A stretch of DNA of 64,000 nucleotides from JAGFIY01 sp964499285 (GCA_964499285.1 CAZCLA010000011.1:22466-86465); one strand, 5' to 3'; counted from the stretch's first letter, positions 8,771 to 17,977 are shown. Translations and numbers: made by a program. Notes: generated by a model from the letters alone, not told the origin.

Positions 8771-9247
8771 ATGGATATCAACCTACTTAAAAGACTCATT
8801 AGAGTCGTCGAAAAAAGTGATATAACTGATTTCTCCGTTCAGGAAGGAGATTTGAAGGTTAGAATTTCAAAACGAGTTGACGGAACTACAGGGCAATATG
8901 TTCAACCGCAAATTTTTCAACAGCCTGTTCCGACTCAGCAAATTGAAACAAAACAGGAAACACCGAAGGATTCCGCTCAAACTCCAAAATCCGATTCATC
9001 TTCTAATCTTCACGAAATTAAGTCGCCCATTGTCGGAACGTTCTATAGAGCACCGGCACCGGATGCCGATCCTTACATTCAGGTTGGTGATGAAATAATG
9101 GAAGGAGCGGTTTTATGCATAGTTGAAGCAATGAAACTTATGAACGAGATCGAAAGCGATGTAGGTGGTAAGATTGTTAAAATACTGGTTGAGAATGCAA
9201 CTCCGGTTGAATACAATCAACCGCTTTTCCTTATTGAAAAAAAATAA
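8771..9247 (+). CDS. accB: Biotin carboxyl carrier protein of acetyl-CoA carboxylase
   Basis: 158 residues from the ATG at 8771; an upstream TTG at 8762 is also open but the family starts near MDINLLK. The N-terminal helix region is followed by a Gln/Pro/Ser linker (about 43-75) and a C-terminal biotinyl domain with 'EAMKLMNEIESD', where Lys122 is the biotinylation site. The protein carries CO2 from AccC to the carboxyltransferase in fatty acid synthesis. It lies between efp and accC; accA/accD are not in the window. Confidence 0.93.
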   Translation: MDINLLKRLIRVVEKSDITDFSVQEGDLKVRISKRVDGTTGQYVQPQIFQQPVPTQQIETKQETPKDSAQTPKSDSSSNLHEIKSPIVGTFYRAPAPDADPYIQVGDEIMEGAVLCIVEAMKLMNEIESDVGGKIVKILVENATPVEYNQPLFLIEKK

Positions 9248-9274
9248 ACTTGTCCAAATAGTCCAGGTGATTTT

Positions 9275-10615
9275 TTGTTTCATAAAATTCTAATCGCAAA
9301 TCGCGGTGAAATTGCTTTAAGAGTAATCAGAACTTGTAAAGAACTCGGGATAAAAACCGTTGCTGTGTATTCCGAAGCTGATAGAGATTCCTTACACGTT
9401 GTGCTTGCCGATGAAGCGGTTTGTATTGGTCCTCCTCCATCTACAGAAAGTTATCTCAAAATTCCAAGCATTATCTCTGCAGCACAAGTTACAGGCGCTG
9501 ATGCAATTCACCCGGGTTACGGATTTCTTGCAGAGAATGCAGATTTTAGTGCAATCTGTCAGGAATCAAACATCAAGTTTATAGGTCCCTCTCCTAGTAT
9601 GATCGAAAACATGGGGGATAAAGCACTCGCTAAAGAAACTATGCGGAAAGTAGGTGTTCCCGTAGTTCCCGGTAGTTTGGGCCTTATAAAGGATGTATCC
9701 GAAGCAAAGAAAATTGCTGCGGAAATAGGTTATCCCGTAATGTTGAAAGCATCTGCCGGAGGCGGTGGAAAAGGTATGAGGATTGTTTGGGATGAAGAAA
9801 AAATTGAAAAAGCATTCCAAACTGCAAGTACAGAAGCCGGTTCTGCATTCGGTAATTCTGCACTCTACATGGAAAAGTATATTGAAAATCCGAGGCATGT
9901 TGAGATTCAAGTTATAGGTGATGGAAAAGGTGAAGTTTATCATTACGGAGAGAGGGATTGTACGGTTCAGAGAAGACATCAAAAACTTATCGAAGAAACA
10001 CCATCTCCTATAATAACACCTGAAGTGAGAGAAAAAATGGCTGAGGCATCAATTCTCGGATGTCAAGCAGTTCGCTATGAAGGTGCAGGAACGATTGAGT
10101 TTCTTGTTGATAAATATTTGAATTTTTACTTTATCGAGATGAATACAAGAATTCAAGTCGAACATCCCGTAAGTGAAATGGTAAATAATGTTGATTTAAT
10201 AAAACAGCAAATTTTAGTGGCAAGTGATGGTATTGTTGAAGATAAACCTCATCAACCCTATGGTCATAGTTTCGAATTTAGGATAAACGCTGAAGATCCC
10301 GATCATAATTTTAGACCATCTCCGGGTAGAATTGAATATGTGCATTTTCCCGGAGGATTTGGAGTACGGATAGATTCGCACGTTTACACCGATTATATTA
10401 TCCCGCCTTACTATGATTCCTTAATTGCAAAGCTAATAGTTTGGGGAACAGATAGAAAGCATGCTATTATGAGAGCACGAAGAGCTTTTGAAGAAATGAC
10501 AATTGAAGGAATAAAAACAACAATGCCTTTTCATAAAGCAGTGCTTGAAAACGATAAATTTTTAAAAGGCGATTACGATACATCCTTTATCGATCACTTA
10601 TTAATAAAAAAATAG
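9275..10615 (+). CDS. accC: Acetyl-CoA carboxylase, biotin carboxylase subunit
   Basis: 446 residues from a TTG start placed 5 bases after AGGTGA. It carboxylates biotin on AccB using ATP and bicarbonate. It shows the N-terminal 'KILIANRGEIALRVIRTCKELGI', 'HPGYGFLAENADF', the ATP-grasp glycine loop 'KASAGGGGKGMR', and 'FIEMNTRIQVEHPVSEM' with the catalytic Glu/Asn/Arg. Length and order match the stand-alone bacterial subunit. gcvH follows 8 bases later. Confidence 0.96.
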   Translation: MFHKILIANRGEIALRVIRTCKELGIKTVAVYSEADRDSLHVVLADEAVCIGPPPSTESYLKIPSIISAAQVTGADAIHPGYGFLAENADFSAICQESNIKFIGPSPSMIENMGDKALAKETMRKVGVPVVPGSLGLIKDVSEAKKIAAEIGYPVMLKASAGGGGKGMRIVWDEEKIEKAFQTASTEAGSAFGNSALYMEKYIENPRHVEIQVIGDGKGEVYHYGERDCTVQRRHQKLIEETPSPIITPEVREKMAEASILGCQAVRYEGAGTIEFLVDKYLNFYFIEMNTRIQVEHPVSEMVNNVDLIKQQILVASDGIVEDKPHQPYGHSFEFRINAEDPDHNFRPSPGRIEYVHFPGGFGVRIDSHVYTDYIIPPYYDSLIAKLIVWGTDRKHAIMRARRAFEEMTIEGIKTTMPFHKAVLENDKFLKGDYDTSFIDHLLIKK

Positions 10616-10623
10616 AGGTCAAG

Positions 10624-11004
10624 ATGAATATCCCGCAAAATTTAAAGTACACAAACGATCATGAATGGATTAAAGTTGAAGGCAATATAGGAATAATCGG
10701 AATTACCGATTACGCTCAAGGTGAATTAGGAGATATTGTTTTTATCGACATCGATCCAGATTTGCAGGAAATTAACAACGGTGATTCATTTGGTTCAATT
10801 GAAGCGGTTAAAACTGTAAGCGATCTTTTCGCTCCATGCAGCGGAAAAGTAGTTGAGATAAATTCAAAACTTGAAGATGAACCGCAACTTGTTAACAGTG
10901 ATCCCTACGGCGACGGTTGGTTAATTAAAATTGAAATTTCGGATTTAAGTGAATTAGATAACTTGATGGACAGCGAAAGTTACAAGAATCAAATTGGTCA
11001 ATGA
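10624..11004 (+). CDS. gcvH: Glycine cleavage system H protein
   Basis: 126 residues. The lipoyl motif 'GSIEAVKTVSDLFAP' places the lipoyl-lysine at Lys63, and the N-terminal 'YTNDHEWIKVEG' is standard. It shuttles the aminomethyl group between GcvP, GcvT and the lipoamide dehydrogenase. No gcvT or gcvP is nearby. AGAGGTCAAG lies just before the ATG. Its stop overlaps the next start by 4 bases (ATGA). The H protein has also been linked to azadithiolate formation for [FeFe] hydrogenases, of possible interest given hydF at 51181. Confidence 0.94.
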   Translation: MNIPQNLKYTNDHEWIKVEGNIGIIGITDYAQGELGDIVFIDIDPDLQEINNGDSFGSIEAVKTVSDLFAPCSGKVVEINSKLEDEPQLVNSDPYGDGWLIKIEISDLSELDNLMDSESYKNQIGQ

Positions 11005-12008
11005 AAATATTATACGTATCCGGTTATACCCGGATGGTATTGTTTAATAAACTTCTGCCTAAAGCGCTTCGAAATAATGGTTTTGATGTGATTGAATTTG
11101 ATTGGAATTCGGTAAAAAAGTTTAACCGGATTCTAAATTTAATTCCTCGAGATAAGGTTGAAATTGAAATAAACAACAAACTAATCAAAACTGCCAGAAA
11201 AGAGAAACCGAATTTTATTTTTATTTTGAAAGGCGAACCGGTTTCTATCGAAACATTAGACATTCTTAGAAATGAAATTGGAGCACTTACTTTTAACTGG
11301 TTCGGTGATGATCCTTGGGAATTTCCAAGTTTTTCAGGCAAAATTGCAAATCATTATAATTTCTTTTTCACTTATGACCCATATACCGTAAAGCTCTACA
11401 ACGACATTGGACAACAAAATGCATTTCATCTTCCGTACGGATATGATCAAAATTTGGTTGAATCAATTGAACTGTTAGATAAAGAGAGAACAAAATACGA
11501 ATGTGACATTGCTTTTATTGGCAGCCATTATCCGAAACGCGAAGAACTTCTTATACAATTGAAAAACAAATACAACCTGAAGATATGGGGAAGAGGTTGG
11601 AAAGGGACTAAATGCGAGGATGTTTATCAAGGTTCGGCGTTATACGGGATAGAGATGCTTAAGGCAATGAAATCAGTAAAAATACTACTTAATATTCATA
11701 AAGGCTTTGAAGAAGGTGTGGAAGAATCCGGTGAAGGATTGAATTTAAGAGTCATGGAAGCTGCTGCATCAAAATCATTTCAACTTACGAATACTCAGGC
11801 TGATATTAAAAACCGATTTGTTCCGGGAAAAGAAATTGAAGTTTTCGAAACTTGGAATGAATGTCTGGATAAAATTGAATATTTTTTAAACAATGAAAAA
11901 AAACGTAAAGCTATAACAGAAGCAGGTTATGCTAGATTTCTTAAAGATCATACGCTTGATAAAAGGATGAATGAAATGATGACAATTATGCAAAACCGCA
12001 AAAACTAA
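11001..12008 (+). CDS. CgeB-like glycosyltransferase
   Basis: 335 residues. It looks like a GT-B type transferase of the CgeB/DUF3880 group: an N-terminal Rossmann-like start (MKILYVSGYTRMVLFNKLLPKAL), 'NWFGDDPWEFPSF' and 'YDPYTVKLYNDIG' in the middle, and a C-terminal 'LNLRVMEAAASKSFQLT' that resembles the nucleotide-sugar binding helix. Donor and acceptor are unknown. It is translationally coupled to gcvH (4-base overlap) and abuts guaA with no gap, although its role is not obviously shared with either. Confidence 0.7.
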   Translation: MKILYVSGYTRMVLFNKLLPKALRNNGFDVIEFDWNSVKKFNRILNLIPRDKVEIEINNKLIKTARKEKPNFIFILKGEPVSIETLDILRNEIGALTFNWFGDDPWEFPSFSGKIANHYNFFFTYDPYTVKLYNDIGQQNAFHLPYGYDQNLVESIELLDKERTKYECDIAFIGSHYPKREELLIQLKNKYNLKIWGRGWKGTKCEDVYQGSALYGIEMLKAMKSVKILLNIHKGFEEGVEESGEGLNLRVMEAAASKSFQLTNTQADIKNRFVPGKEIEVFETWNECLDKIEYFLNNEKKRKAITEAGYARFLKDHTLDKRMNEMMTIMQNRKN

Positions 12009-13550
12009 ATGAAACATTCAGAAACAATTCTAATCATTGATTTTGGATCTCAGTACACTCAGCTTATTGCACGGCGAATACGCGAGAACAATGTTTACTG
12101 TGAAATTCATCCGCATCATATTGGTATAAATGAAATTAAAGATTTAAATCCTGTTGGAATAGTTCTTTCCGGCGGACCGATGAGCGTTTATGATGAAGGA
12201 GCTCCCACAATCCCGGAAGAAATTTTCAAACTCGGTATTCCCGTACTTGGAATTTGCTACGGTATGCAGTTGTTGGCAGTTAATTTTGAAGGTAGAGTTG
12301 AACCGGCTAAAAACCGAGAATATGGTAAAGCCGTTCTGCAGCTAGTAACTGGCTGTAAACTTTTCGAAGGTGTGAAAAATAATTCAACCGTATGGATGAG
12401 TCACGGTGATTATATAACGCGTCTTCCGAATTCATTTAACGTTACAGCTCGAACCGAGAACTCTCCCATTTGCGGTATTGCTGATTCTGCAAGGAACTTG
12501 TACGGACTACAATTTCATCCCGAAGTAAATCATACTGAAGAAGGAAGTAAAATCATAAAGAATTTTCTTTTTAAAATTTGTTATTGCTCAGGAAGTTGGA
12601 CTGCCAAAAATTTCACGCATAGCAGTAGGGCAGATATTAAAGAAAAAGTCGGCGATAATAAAGTGATTTGTGCTTTGAGTGGAGGAGTTGATTCATCAGT
12701 TGCTGCAATCCTAGTTGATAAGGCTATCGGAGATCAATTGATCTGCATTCACGTTGATACAGGATTGATGAGAAAGAATGAAAGTAGTATAATCATGAAG
12801 ATGTTCGAAGATAAATATGATTTGCACATTGTTCATGTAGACGCATCAAAAATATTTATTGAACGATTAATGGGAATTGTTGATCCGGAACGTAAAAGAA
12901 AAATAATCGGCGAAACTTTTATCGAAGTTTTTGAGAATGAAGCAAATAAAATCGAAGGTGTGAAATACCTTGTACAAGGAACACTTTATCCGGATGTAAT
13001 TGAATCTACCAGTGTCAAGGGAAATTCGGTAACGATCAAGACACATCATAATGTCGGTGGGCTTCCGGAAAAAATGAATCTAATGCTAATCGAACCCTTT
13101 AGAGAATTATTCAAGGACGAAGTAAGAGAAATAGGGAAGGAACTTGAACTACCAGACTCATTTATAGGCCGTCATCCGTTTCCTGGACCGGGTCTTGCAG
13201 TCCGTGTTTTGGGTGAAGTAACGCTTGATCGACTTGAAATTCTTCGTGAAGCTGATGATATTTTTATAAATGAATTACATCGTTTTGAACTTTATGACAA
13301 CATTTGGCAGGCATTTGCGGTACTGCTTCCGGTAAAAACTGTCGGTGTTATGGGCGATTTCAGAACTTACGAAAATGTAATAGCTTTGCGCGCAGTAACC
13401 TCAACCGATGGTATGACCGCAGATTGGTATAGATTTTCAAATGAATTCTTGGAAACGGTATCAAACAAGATTATCCGGGATGTTAAAGGAGTAAATAGAG
13501 TTGTTTACGACATCAGTTCCAAACCTCCTTCCACAATTGAATGGGAATAA
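12009..13550 (+). CDS. guaA: GMP synthase (glutamine-hydrolysing)
   Basis: 513 residues, complete. It converts XMP to GMP. The class I glutamine amidotransferase domain comes first ('GICYGMQLLA' with nucleophile Cys83, 'GLQFHPEVNHTEEG' with the His/Glu pair), then the PP-loop ATPase 'CALSGGVDSSVAAIL' and the GMP synthase C-terminal dimerisation domain with 'GRHPFPGPGLAVRVLGE', ending in the typical KPPSTIEWE. It starts directly at the stop of the glycosyltransferase gene. Confidence 0.97.
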   Translation: MKHSETILIIDFGSQYTQLIARRIRENNVYCEIHPHHIGINEIKDLNPVGIVLSGGPMSVYDEGAPTIPEEIFKLGIPVLGICYGMQLLAVNFEGRVEPAKNREYGKAVLQLVTGCKLFEGVKNNSTVWMSHGDYITRLPNSFNVTARTENSPICGIADSARNLYGLQFHPEVNHTEEGSKIIKNFLFKICYCSGSWTAKNFTHSSRADIKEKVGDNKVICALSGGVDSSVAAILVDKAIGDQLICIHVDTGLMRKNESSIIMKMFEDKYDLHIVHVDASKIFIERLMGIVDPERKRKIIGETFIEVFENEANKIEGVKYLVQGTLYPDVIESTSVKGNSVTIKTHHNVGGLPEKMNLMLIEPFRELFKDEVREIGKELELPDSFIGRHPFPGPGLAVRVLGEVTLDRLEILREADDIFINELHRFELYDNIWQAFAVLLPVKTVGVMGDFRTYENVIALRAVTSTDGMTADWYRFSNEFLETVSNKIIRDVKGVNRVVYDISSKPPSTIEWE

Positions 13551-13553
13551 AAA

Positions 13554-14402
13554 ATGAATGAGAAAGAATTTAAAGTGAATAAAGCTGTTAAGTTCGAAGA
13601 GGAAGGTAAATTTCTTCACGCTCTCCAAGTTTATCGACAATTGATTAACGACGAAGAATACGGCAGGTTCTCAGTGATAAAACTAGCAAATATTTACGAA
13701 AAGCTGAATAATGTTGATACTTCAATAAAACTAATTGAGAACTTTATTTCAAAAAACCAAGAGGATGATAACGTTCTTAACTATCTCGCTAATCTACTCC
13801 TAAGAAACAACAAATTTGAGAAAGCCCTTGATGTTCTTAACCGGGTTAAGGATGACGACACTTACGAAAGCAGTTTTCTGAAAGGTTATGCAAAATTTCA
13901 TTTGGGTGATTATGAACAAGCAATTCGGCATTTTAATGAACTTATTATAAGTAACACGAATCTTGAACTTCATTCAGATACTTTTTTGTACTTAGCTAAA
14001 TCCTATTTGAATTTGGGTAATTTGGATAAAGCTCATGAGGCTGCAGAAAAAGCTGAAATGTTTTATCAAAACAACAGTGAATTGCTGCTGACGCTTGCAA
14101 TTATTTATTATAACAAAGATATGTTTCTTCACGCTCACGAAAAGGTAAGAAAAGCACTTGCGCTAAGTGATAGAAATATTCGCGTTATTAAATGGACTGC
14201 AAAAATTCTCTATAAACTTGAAGAGTTTGATAGAGCTGAAAAATTTGCTAAAGAATATCTTGAAAAATTTCCTGACGATTCAGAGATTAATCTTTTAATG
14301 GGCAGTATACTTAGTTCTCTAAAAAGAGATGATGAAGCGAAGTTCTATTACATTAAATCCGAAAAATTGAGTGGAAATAAAAAAACAGTAAATGTTGATT
14401 GA
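13554..14402 (+). CDS. TPR-repeat protein
   Basis: 282 residues with no signal peptide or membrane helix, so probably cytoplasmic. It has about seven TPR-like units, e.g. 'FLHALQVYRQLINDEEYGR', 'FHLGDYEQAIRHFNELI', 'LNLGNLDKAHEAAEKAEMF' and 'KLEEFDRAEKFAKEYLEKF'. These make a protein-protein binding solenoid. No partner is indicated. It follows guaA by 3 bases and its last codons overlap or abut radC, so it is in the same message. Confidence 0.75.
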   Translation: MNEKEFKVNKAVKFEEEGKFLHALQVYRQLINDEEYGRFSVIKLANIYEKLNNVDTSIKLIENFISKNQEDDNVLNYLANLLLRNNKFEKALDVLNRVKDDDTYESSFLKGYAKFHLGDYEQAIRHFNELIISNTNLELHSDTFLYLAKSYLNLGNLDKAHEAAEKAEMFYQNNSELLLTLAIIYYNKDMFLHAHEKVRKALALSDRNIRVIKWTAKILYKLEEFDRAEKFAKEYLEKFPDDSEINLLMGSILSSLKRDDEAKFYYIKSEKLSGNKKTVNVD

Positions 14403-14407
14403 AAAAA

Positions 14408-15106
14408 ATGACGGATTCAACCAACAAATTTAGAATTAAAGATTTATCCCCCGACGACAGACCGCGCGAAAAATTAATACTAAAAGGCTCTCAAAGTTTA
14501 AGTGATGCTGAACTAATTGCGATTCTTCTTCGAACGGGAACAAAAGGAAAAACAGTTCTTGAGGTTGCTCAAAACTTGATAAAAGATCAAGGAAATTTAG
14601 CTCAATTAGCCTCGAAATCCGTGGAAAATTTTACGCAAAATTTGGGAATCGGTAAGGATAAAGCAGCAACTTTAGCCGCGGCATTTGAATTGAGCAGGAG
14701 AATTTCGGTTGATCAGAGGTGGTTTTCAAATCAGAAAATCACATCACCCGGTGATGTCGCTAAGATTTTCGGTCCCATACTCCGGGATGAAATGCAGGAG
14801 AAATTTATAGTAATTTGTCTAAATTCGGCAAATAAAATTATAAAATACAAAGATATCTTCACCGGGACACTTAATTCGAGCATTATCCATCCAAGAGAAA
14901 TATTCAAGTTTGCATTAGATAACAATTCTGCCAATATTATTCTGCTTCACAACCATCCGAGTGGTAATTTAGAACCCAGCGGCGAGGATGTTTCAATCAC
15001 AAAAAGACTTGTTGATTCTGGAACTATTTTAGGAATTAAAGTGTTTGATCACATTATTATTGCGGGAAATGGCTATTTCAGCTTTGTGGAGCAAAAAATA
15101 ATATAA
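14408..15106 (+). CDS. radC: RadC-family JAB/MPN protein
   Basis: 232 residues from ATG 14408; a TTG at 14399 is also open. The N-terminal UPF0758 helix-hairpin-helix region includes 'LSDAELIAILLRTGTKGKT' and 'LGIGKDKAATLAAAFELSRR'. The C-terminal JAB/MPN+ domain carries 'LLHNHPSGNLEPSGEDVSIT', with the His-x-His...Asp zinc site intact, consistent with a metalloenzyme-like fold. Despite the name, a DNA repair role is not well established for this family. Last gene of the efp-radC run. Confidence 0.92.
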   Translation: MTDSTNKFRIKDLSPDDRPREKLILKGSQSLSDAELIAILLRTGTKGKTVLEVAQNLIKDQGNLAQLASKSVENFTQNLGIGKDKAATLAAAFELSRRISVDQRWFSNQKITSPGDVAKIFGPILRDEMQEKFIVICLNSANKIIKYKDIFTGTLNSSIIHPREIFKFALDNNSANIILLHNHPSGNLEPSGEDVSITKRLVDSGTILGIKVFDHIIIAGNGYFSFVEQKII

Positions 15107-15187
15107 AAATTTATTATCTTTTAGTCCTATAATCTGAATTAGAATCGGGATAGACATAATTCTATTTTTATTAAAAAAGGAGGTAGT

Positions 15188-15463
15188 ATGACCAAATTAA
15201 GAAAAAGCGTCAGCGTTGCGCTAGCCTCATTGCTGTTTGCCGGAATGATAAGTTTTACTGGCTGTAGCGGTGTAAGCGAAGAACAGATGGCTGAATTGGA
15301 AGCTCTTCGCGCTGAAGTAAGCACGTTGACAAAAGACGTAAACTATCTTAAGAGCGAAAAATCTAAGCTCGAAAGAGAAATTGCAGACAAAAATGCAAAA
15401 CTTGAACAATGCGCAAAAGAGATGGCAGAAACAAAAGCCAATCTCCAGAAAATGGGTAAGTAA
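15188..15463 (+). CDS. Small coiled-coil lipoprotein
   Basis: 91 residues with a clean AAAGGAGG site. A lipoprotein signal ends with the lipobox 'FTGC', giving a lipidated Cys26. The mature part is one continuous coiled coil (EEQMAELEALRAEVSTL..KSEKSKLEREIADKNAKLEQ). It resembles Lpp-like or Braun-type helical lipoproteins in size but has no terminal Lys-Arg for murein attachment (it ends KMGK). It probably forms an operon with the LysM coiled-coil protein starting 25 bases later; together they suggest an envelope spacer. Confidence 0.7.
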   Translation: MTKLRKSVSVALASLLFAGMISFTGCSGVSEEQMAELEALRAEVSTLTKDVNYLKSEKSKLEREIADKNAKLEQCAKEMAETKANLQKMGK

Positions 15464-15488
15464 AAGTAAAAACACACGGAGGAATTAA

Positions 15489-16178
15489 ATGAAATTCAAA
15501 GAAAAATTAGCGGTAGTATTGATGTTATTGCTTGCTCTTTCTGTCAATCTCTTTGCTCAAGAAATCACCGAAGAAGAATGGCAAGCAGAAATGAATAATT
15601 TAACAGCTCAAAGAACAGCTCTTACAAAAGAACTTGATCTGTTAAAAACTCAAATTGCAGAGCTTAAGGAGACAAATGCTTCGCTTCAATCATATGAGGA
15701 CTGCCAGAATGATCTTTACGCTCTGGTTGGTGCAACAAAACAAGATGTTGATGATTTTAGAACCTTGGTAAATGACTTGCAAGTAAAAATTAGTAAACAG
15801 CAAAAACCGAAATCAGATCGTCAAGCTGAATTGGATAATCTTAAATCGAGCAAAATTAGTGCTTTGCCGGAATTTTATGACAAAGTTCACAATCAAATGC
15901 AGAGACAACTCGATGCTTGGGATGACACTCCTGACGAAATTCTTTACACTGTTGTTAGAGGAGACAATCTTTGGAACATTGCGAAAAAACCACAGCACTA
16001 CGGAAACGGTTTTGCTTGGCCAAAAATTTATAACGCAAACAGAGATCAGATAAAAGATCCCGATCTCATTTATCCAAAACAAGTTTTTAAGATTCCTAGT
16101 TTGACCGAGGAAGAGAAAGCTAAATACAATAAAATTAGAGCAAACTATAAACCGGCTCCTACAACACAAGCCAACTAA
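15489..16178 (+). CDS. Exported coiled-coil protein with C-terminal LysM domain
   Basis: 229 residues behind GGAGGAAT. The signal peptide ends near residue 24 (LFAQ). Residues about 30-110 are predicted coiled coil (LTAQRTALTKELDLLKTQIAELKE). A LysM domain at about 157-205 begins 'YTVVRGDNLWNIAKKPQHYG' and has the 'WPKIYNANRDQIKDPDLIYPKQVFKIP' form found in Bacteroidota-type LysM proteins, which bind peptidoglycan. Probable periplasmic partner of the lipoprotein at 15188. A terminator follows. Confidence 0.78.
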   Translation: MKFKEKLAVVLMLLLALSVNLFAQEITEEEWQAEMNNLTAQRTALTKELDLLKTQIAELKETNASLQSYEDCQNDLYALVGATKQDVDDFRTLVNDLQVKISKQQKPKSDRQAELDNLKSSKISALPEFYDKVHNQMQRQLDAWDDTPDEILYTVVRGDNLWNIAKKPQHYGNGFAWPKIYNANRDQIKDPDLIYPKQVFKIPSLTEEEKAKYNKIRANYKPAPTTQAN

Positions 16179-16204
16179 ATAGTTGCGGTAAAATTTATCT
16201 TTTC

Positions 16205-16235
16205 AAAACCCTCTTCTATTGAAGGGGGTTTTTAA
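16205..16235 (+). terminator. Rho-independent terminator after the LysM gene
   Basis: AACCCTCTT (16207-16215) pairs with AAGGGGGTT (16222-16230), with one G-T pair and a 6-base loop, and runs into five Ts. It separates the lipoprotein-LysM pair from phoH. Confidence 0.85.
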
Positions 16236-16250
16236 TTTAAGGAGGTAATT

Positions 16251-17219
16251 ACGCAAATAGAACAGATCTTTACTGTTGAAAATGTCAATCTTCAAAGTCT
16301 TCTTGGCACAAACGACGTTAACCTAAAACCTATCGAAGAGCGTTTTAGTGTCTTGATTGTCATACGCGGCGACACTGTAAAACTAAAAGGGACCAAGGAA
16401 GAAGTGTTAACGGTTGAGAAAATCATCAAAGAAATGATCTATGTTTTAAACACGACCGGAAGATTGAACGAAAATGATGTCAAAACAATTATTTCACTTA
16501 CTTCAGAAGGGAATGAAATAATTAGCACTAACGATTTCGATAACATTATTCTATACAGTAAAAAAGATGCAATTAAAGCACGAACGCCAACGCAAAAAAT
16601 TTATGCTGAAGCTGTTCGGAAAAACGATATCTGTTTTGCTATTGGTCCGGCTGGAACCGGAAAAACTTATCTTGCTGTTGCATTTGCGGTTGCTTCGCTA
16701 AAAAAAGGAATAGTTAAGAAAATTGTACTTGCTCGTCCCGCTGTAGAAGCTGGTGAAAGTCTCGGATTTTTACCAGGCGATTTCAGGGAGAAAATTGATC
16801 CATATCTTAGACCATTATACGATGCGCTTCAAGATATGCTTCCGTCGGATCAGCTCAAAAACTATATTGAAAAGGATATAATCGAAATCGTGCCGCTTGC
16901 TTATATGCGCGGTAGAACTTTGAATAATTCATACGTTATCTTGGACGAAGCTCAAAACTCAACAGGTCTGCAGATGAAGATGTTTCTAACGCGGCTTGGA
17001 CCGAACTCAAAAGCAATTATTACAGGGGATATTACTCAAGTAGATCTGCCTTCAAATGCTAGGAGCGGTTTGATTGAGGTTAAAGAAATTCTCAAGGACG
17101 TGGATGGAGTTGGATTTGTCTATTTCGAAAAATCGGACGTTGTTCGTCACAAACTTGTGAAGGACATAATCGAAGCCTACGAAAAATTTGGCAACGGCAA
17201 AAACGGGAATAAAAATTAA
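16251..17219 (+). CDS. phoH: PhoH-family ATPase with a non-canonical start
   Basis: The homologous protein begins near 16251, giving 322 residues. The first ATG/GTG/TTG in frame is the TTG at 16353, which would cut away the N-terminal PhoH region (read as 'QIEQIFTVENVNLQSLLGTND', then 'ERFSVLIVIRGDTVKLKG'). In frame upstream there is only ACG at 16251, 5 bases after GGAGG (16241-16245), or ATT at 16248. The P-loop is 'AIGPAGTGKTYLAVAFAV' and the Walker B region 'YVILDEAQNSTG', both intact. PhoH proteins are P-loop ATPases related to RNA metabolism. The stop overlaps the convergent mazG by 4 bases. Confidence 0.9.
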   Translation, partial: TQIEQIFTVENVNLQSLLGTNDVNLKPIEERFSVLIVIRGDTVKLKGTKEEVLTVEKIIKEMIYVLNTTGRLNENDVKTIISLTSEGNEIISTNDFDNIILYSKKDAIKARTPTQKIYAEAVRKNDICFAIGPAGTGKTYLAVAFAVASLKKGIVKKIVLARPAVEAGESLGFLPGDFREKIDPYLRPLYDALQDMLPSDQLKNYIEKDIIEIVPLAYMRGRTLNNSYVILDEAQNSTGLQMKMFLTRLGPNSKAIITGDITQVDLPSNARSGLIEVKEILKDVDGVGFVYFEKSDVVRHKLVKDIIEAYEKFGNGKNGNKN

Positions 17220-17977
17220 AGAACGGTTTTGCTTTCTTCCCAATATTTGTCCATTTCTTCCAGATTTGAATCAGTTATTTTTTTGCCTGATTCGTTCAAT
17301 TTTTTTTCAATATATCCGAATCGTTTAACAAATTTATTTGTGGTTCTTCTCAAAGCATTTTCCGGATTGATTCCTATGAAACGAGAGTAGTTTATCAGCG
17401 AAAAGAAAAGATCACCCATTTCGTTTTCCATTTTTTCTTTATCGTTTGACATTTCTGCTGAGTGAAGTTCATTGATTTCTTCAATAACTTTTTTCCAAAC
17501 ATCTTCTTTATTTTCCCAATCGAATCCAACTTTTGAGGCTTTTTCCTGAAGTCTGTACGCTCTGTGAAGTTCCGGCAGATTTTTCGGAACACCTTGAAGA
17601 ACAGATTTTCTTCCTTCATCAAGTTTTATTGTTTCCCAATTTTTCATGATTTCATTGTTGTCTCTCACTTCAACATTTCCGAAAACATGTGGATGGCGTC
17701 TAATAAGCTTATCCTTTATTTCATCAATAACTTCGTTGAGAGTAAAATTTTTAGCATCTTCGCCGATAACCGAATGAAATACTATATGAAGCAGTAAATC
17801 TCCAAGTTCGCGTTTAAGTTCTTGATAATCTTTGTTGTCTATTGCTTCAATAACTTCATAAGATTCTTCTAAGGTGGCAGATTTTATCGAATCGTGTGTT
17901 TGCTCCTTATCCCAAGGACATTCCACGCGCAATTTTCTCATTATATCAACAAGTTGCTGAAATTTATCACCTTCCAT
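17216..17977 (-). CDS. mazG: Nucleoside triphosphate pyrophosphohydrolase MazG
   Basis: 253 residues with GGAGAAAA before the ATG. It hydrolyses NTPs/dNTPs to monophosphates and is a house-cleaning enzyme. Two tandem MazG domains are visible. The first has 'CPWDKEQTHDSIKSATLEE' and 'ELGDLLLHIVFHS' with the EExxE/ExxD metal site; the second is 'VIEEINELHSAE' with 'ENEMGDLFFSLINYSRF'. Full length. Convergent with phoH, with the 3' ends overlapping. Confidence 0.93.
   Translation of the reverse strand: MEGDKFQQLVDIMRKLRVECPWDKEQTHDSIKSATLEESYEVIEAIDNKDYQELKRELGDLLLHIVFHSVIGEDAKNFTLNEVIDEIKDKLIRRHPHVFGNVEVRDNNEIMKNWETIKLDEGRKSVLQGVPKNLPELHRAYRLQEKASKVGFDWENKEDVWKKVIEEINELHSAEMSNDKEKMENEMGDLFFSLINYSRFIGINPENALRRTTNKFVKRFGYIEKKLNESGKKITDSNLEEMDKYWEESKTVL

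Noticed and set aside
11001..12008. Spore coat protein CgeB
   Set aside because: Resemblance is to the transferase fold only; nothing else suggests sporulation.
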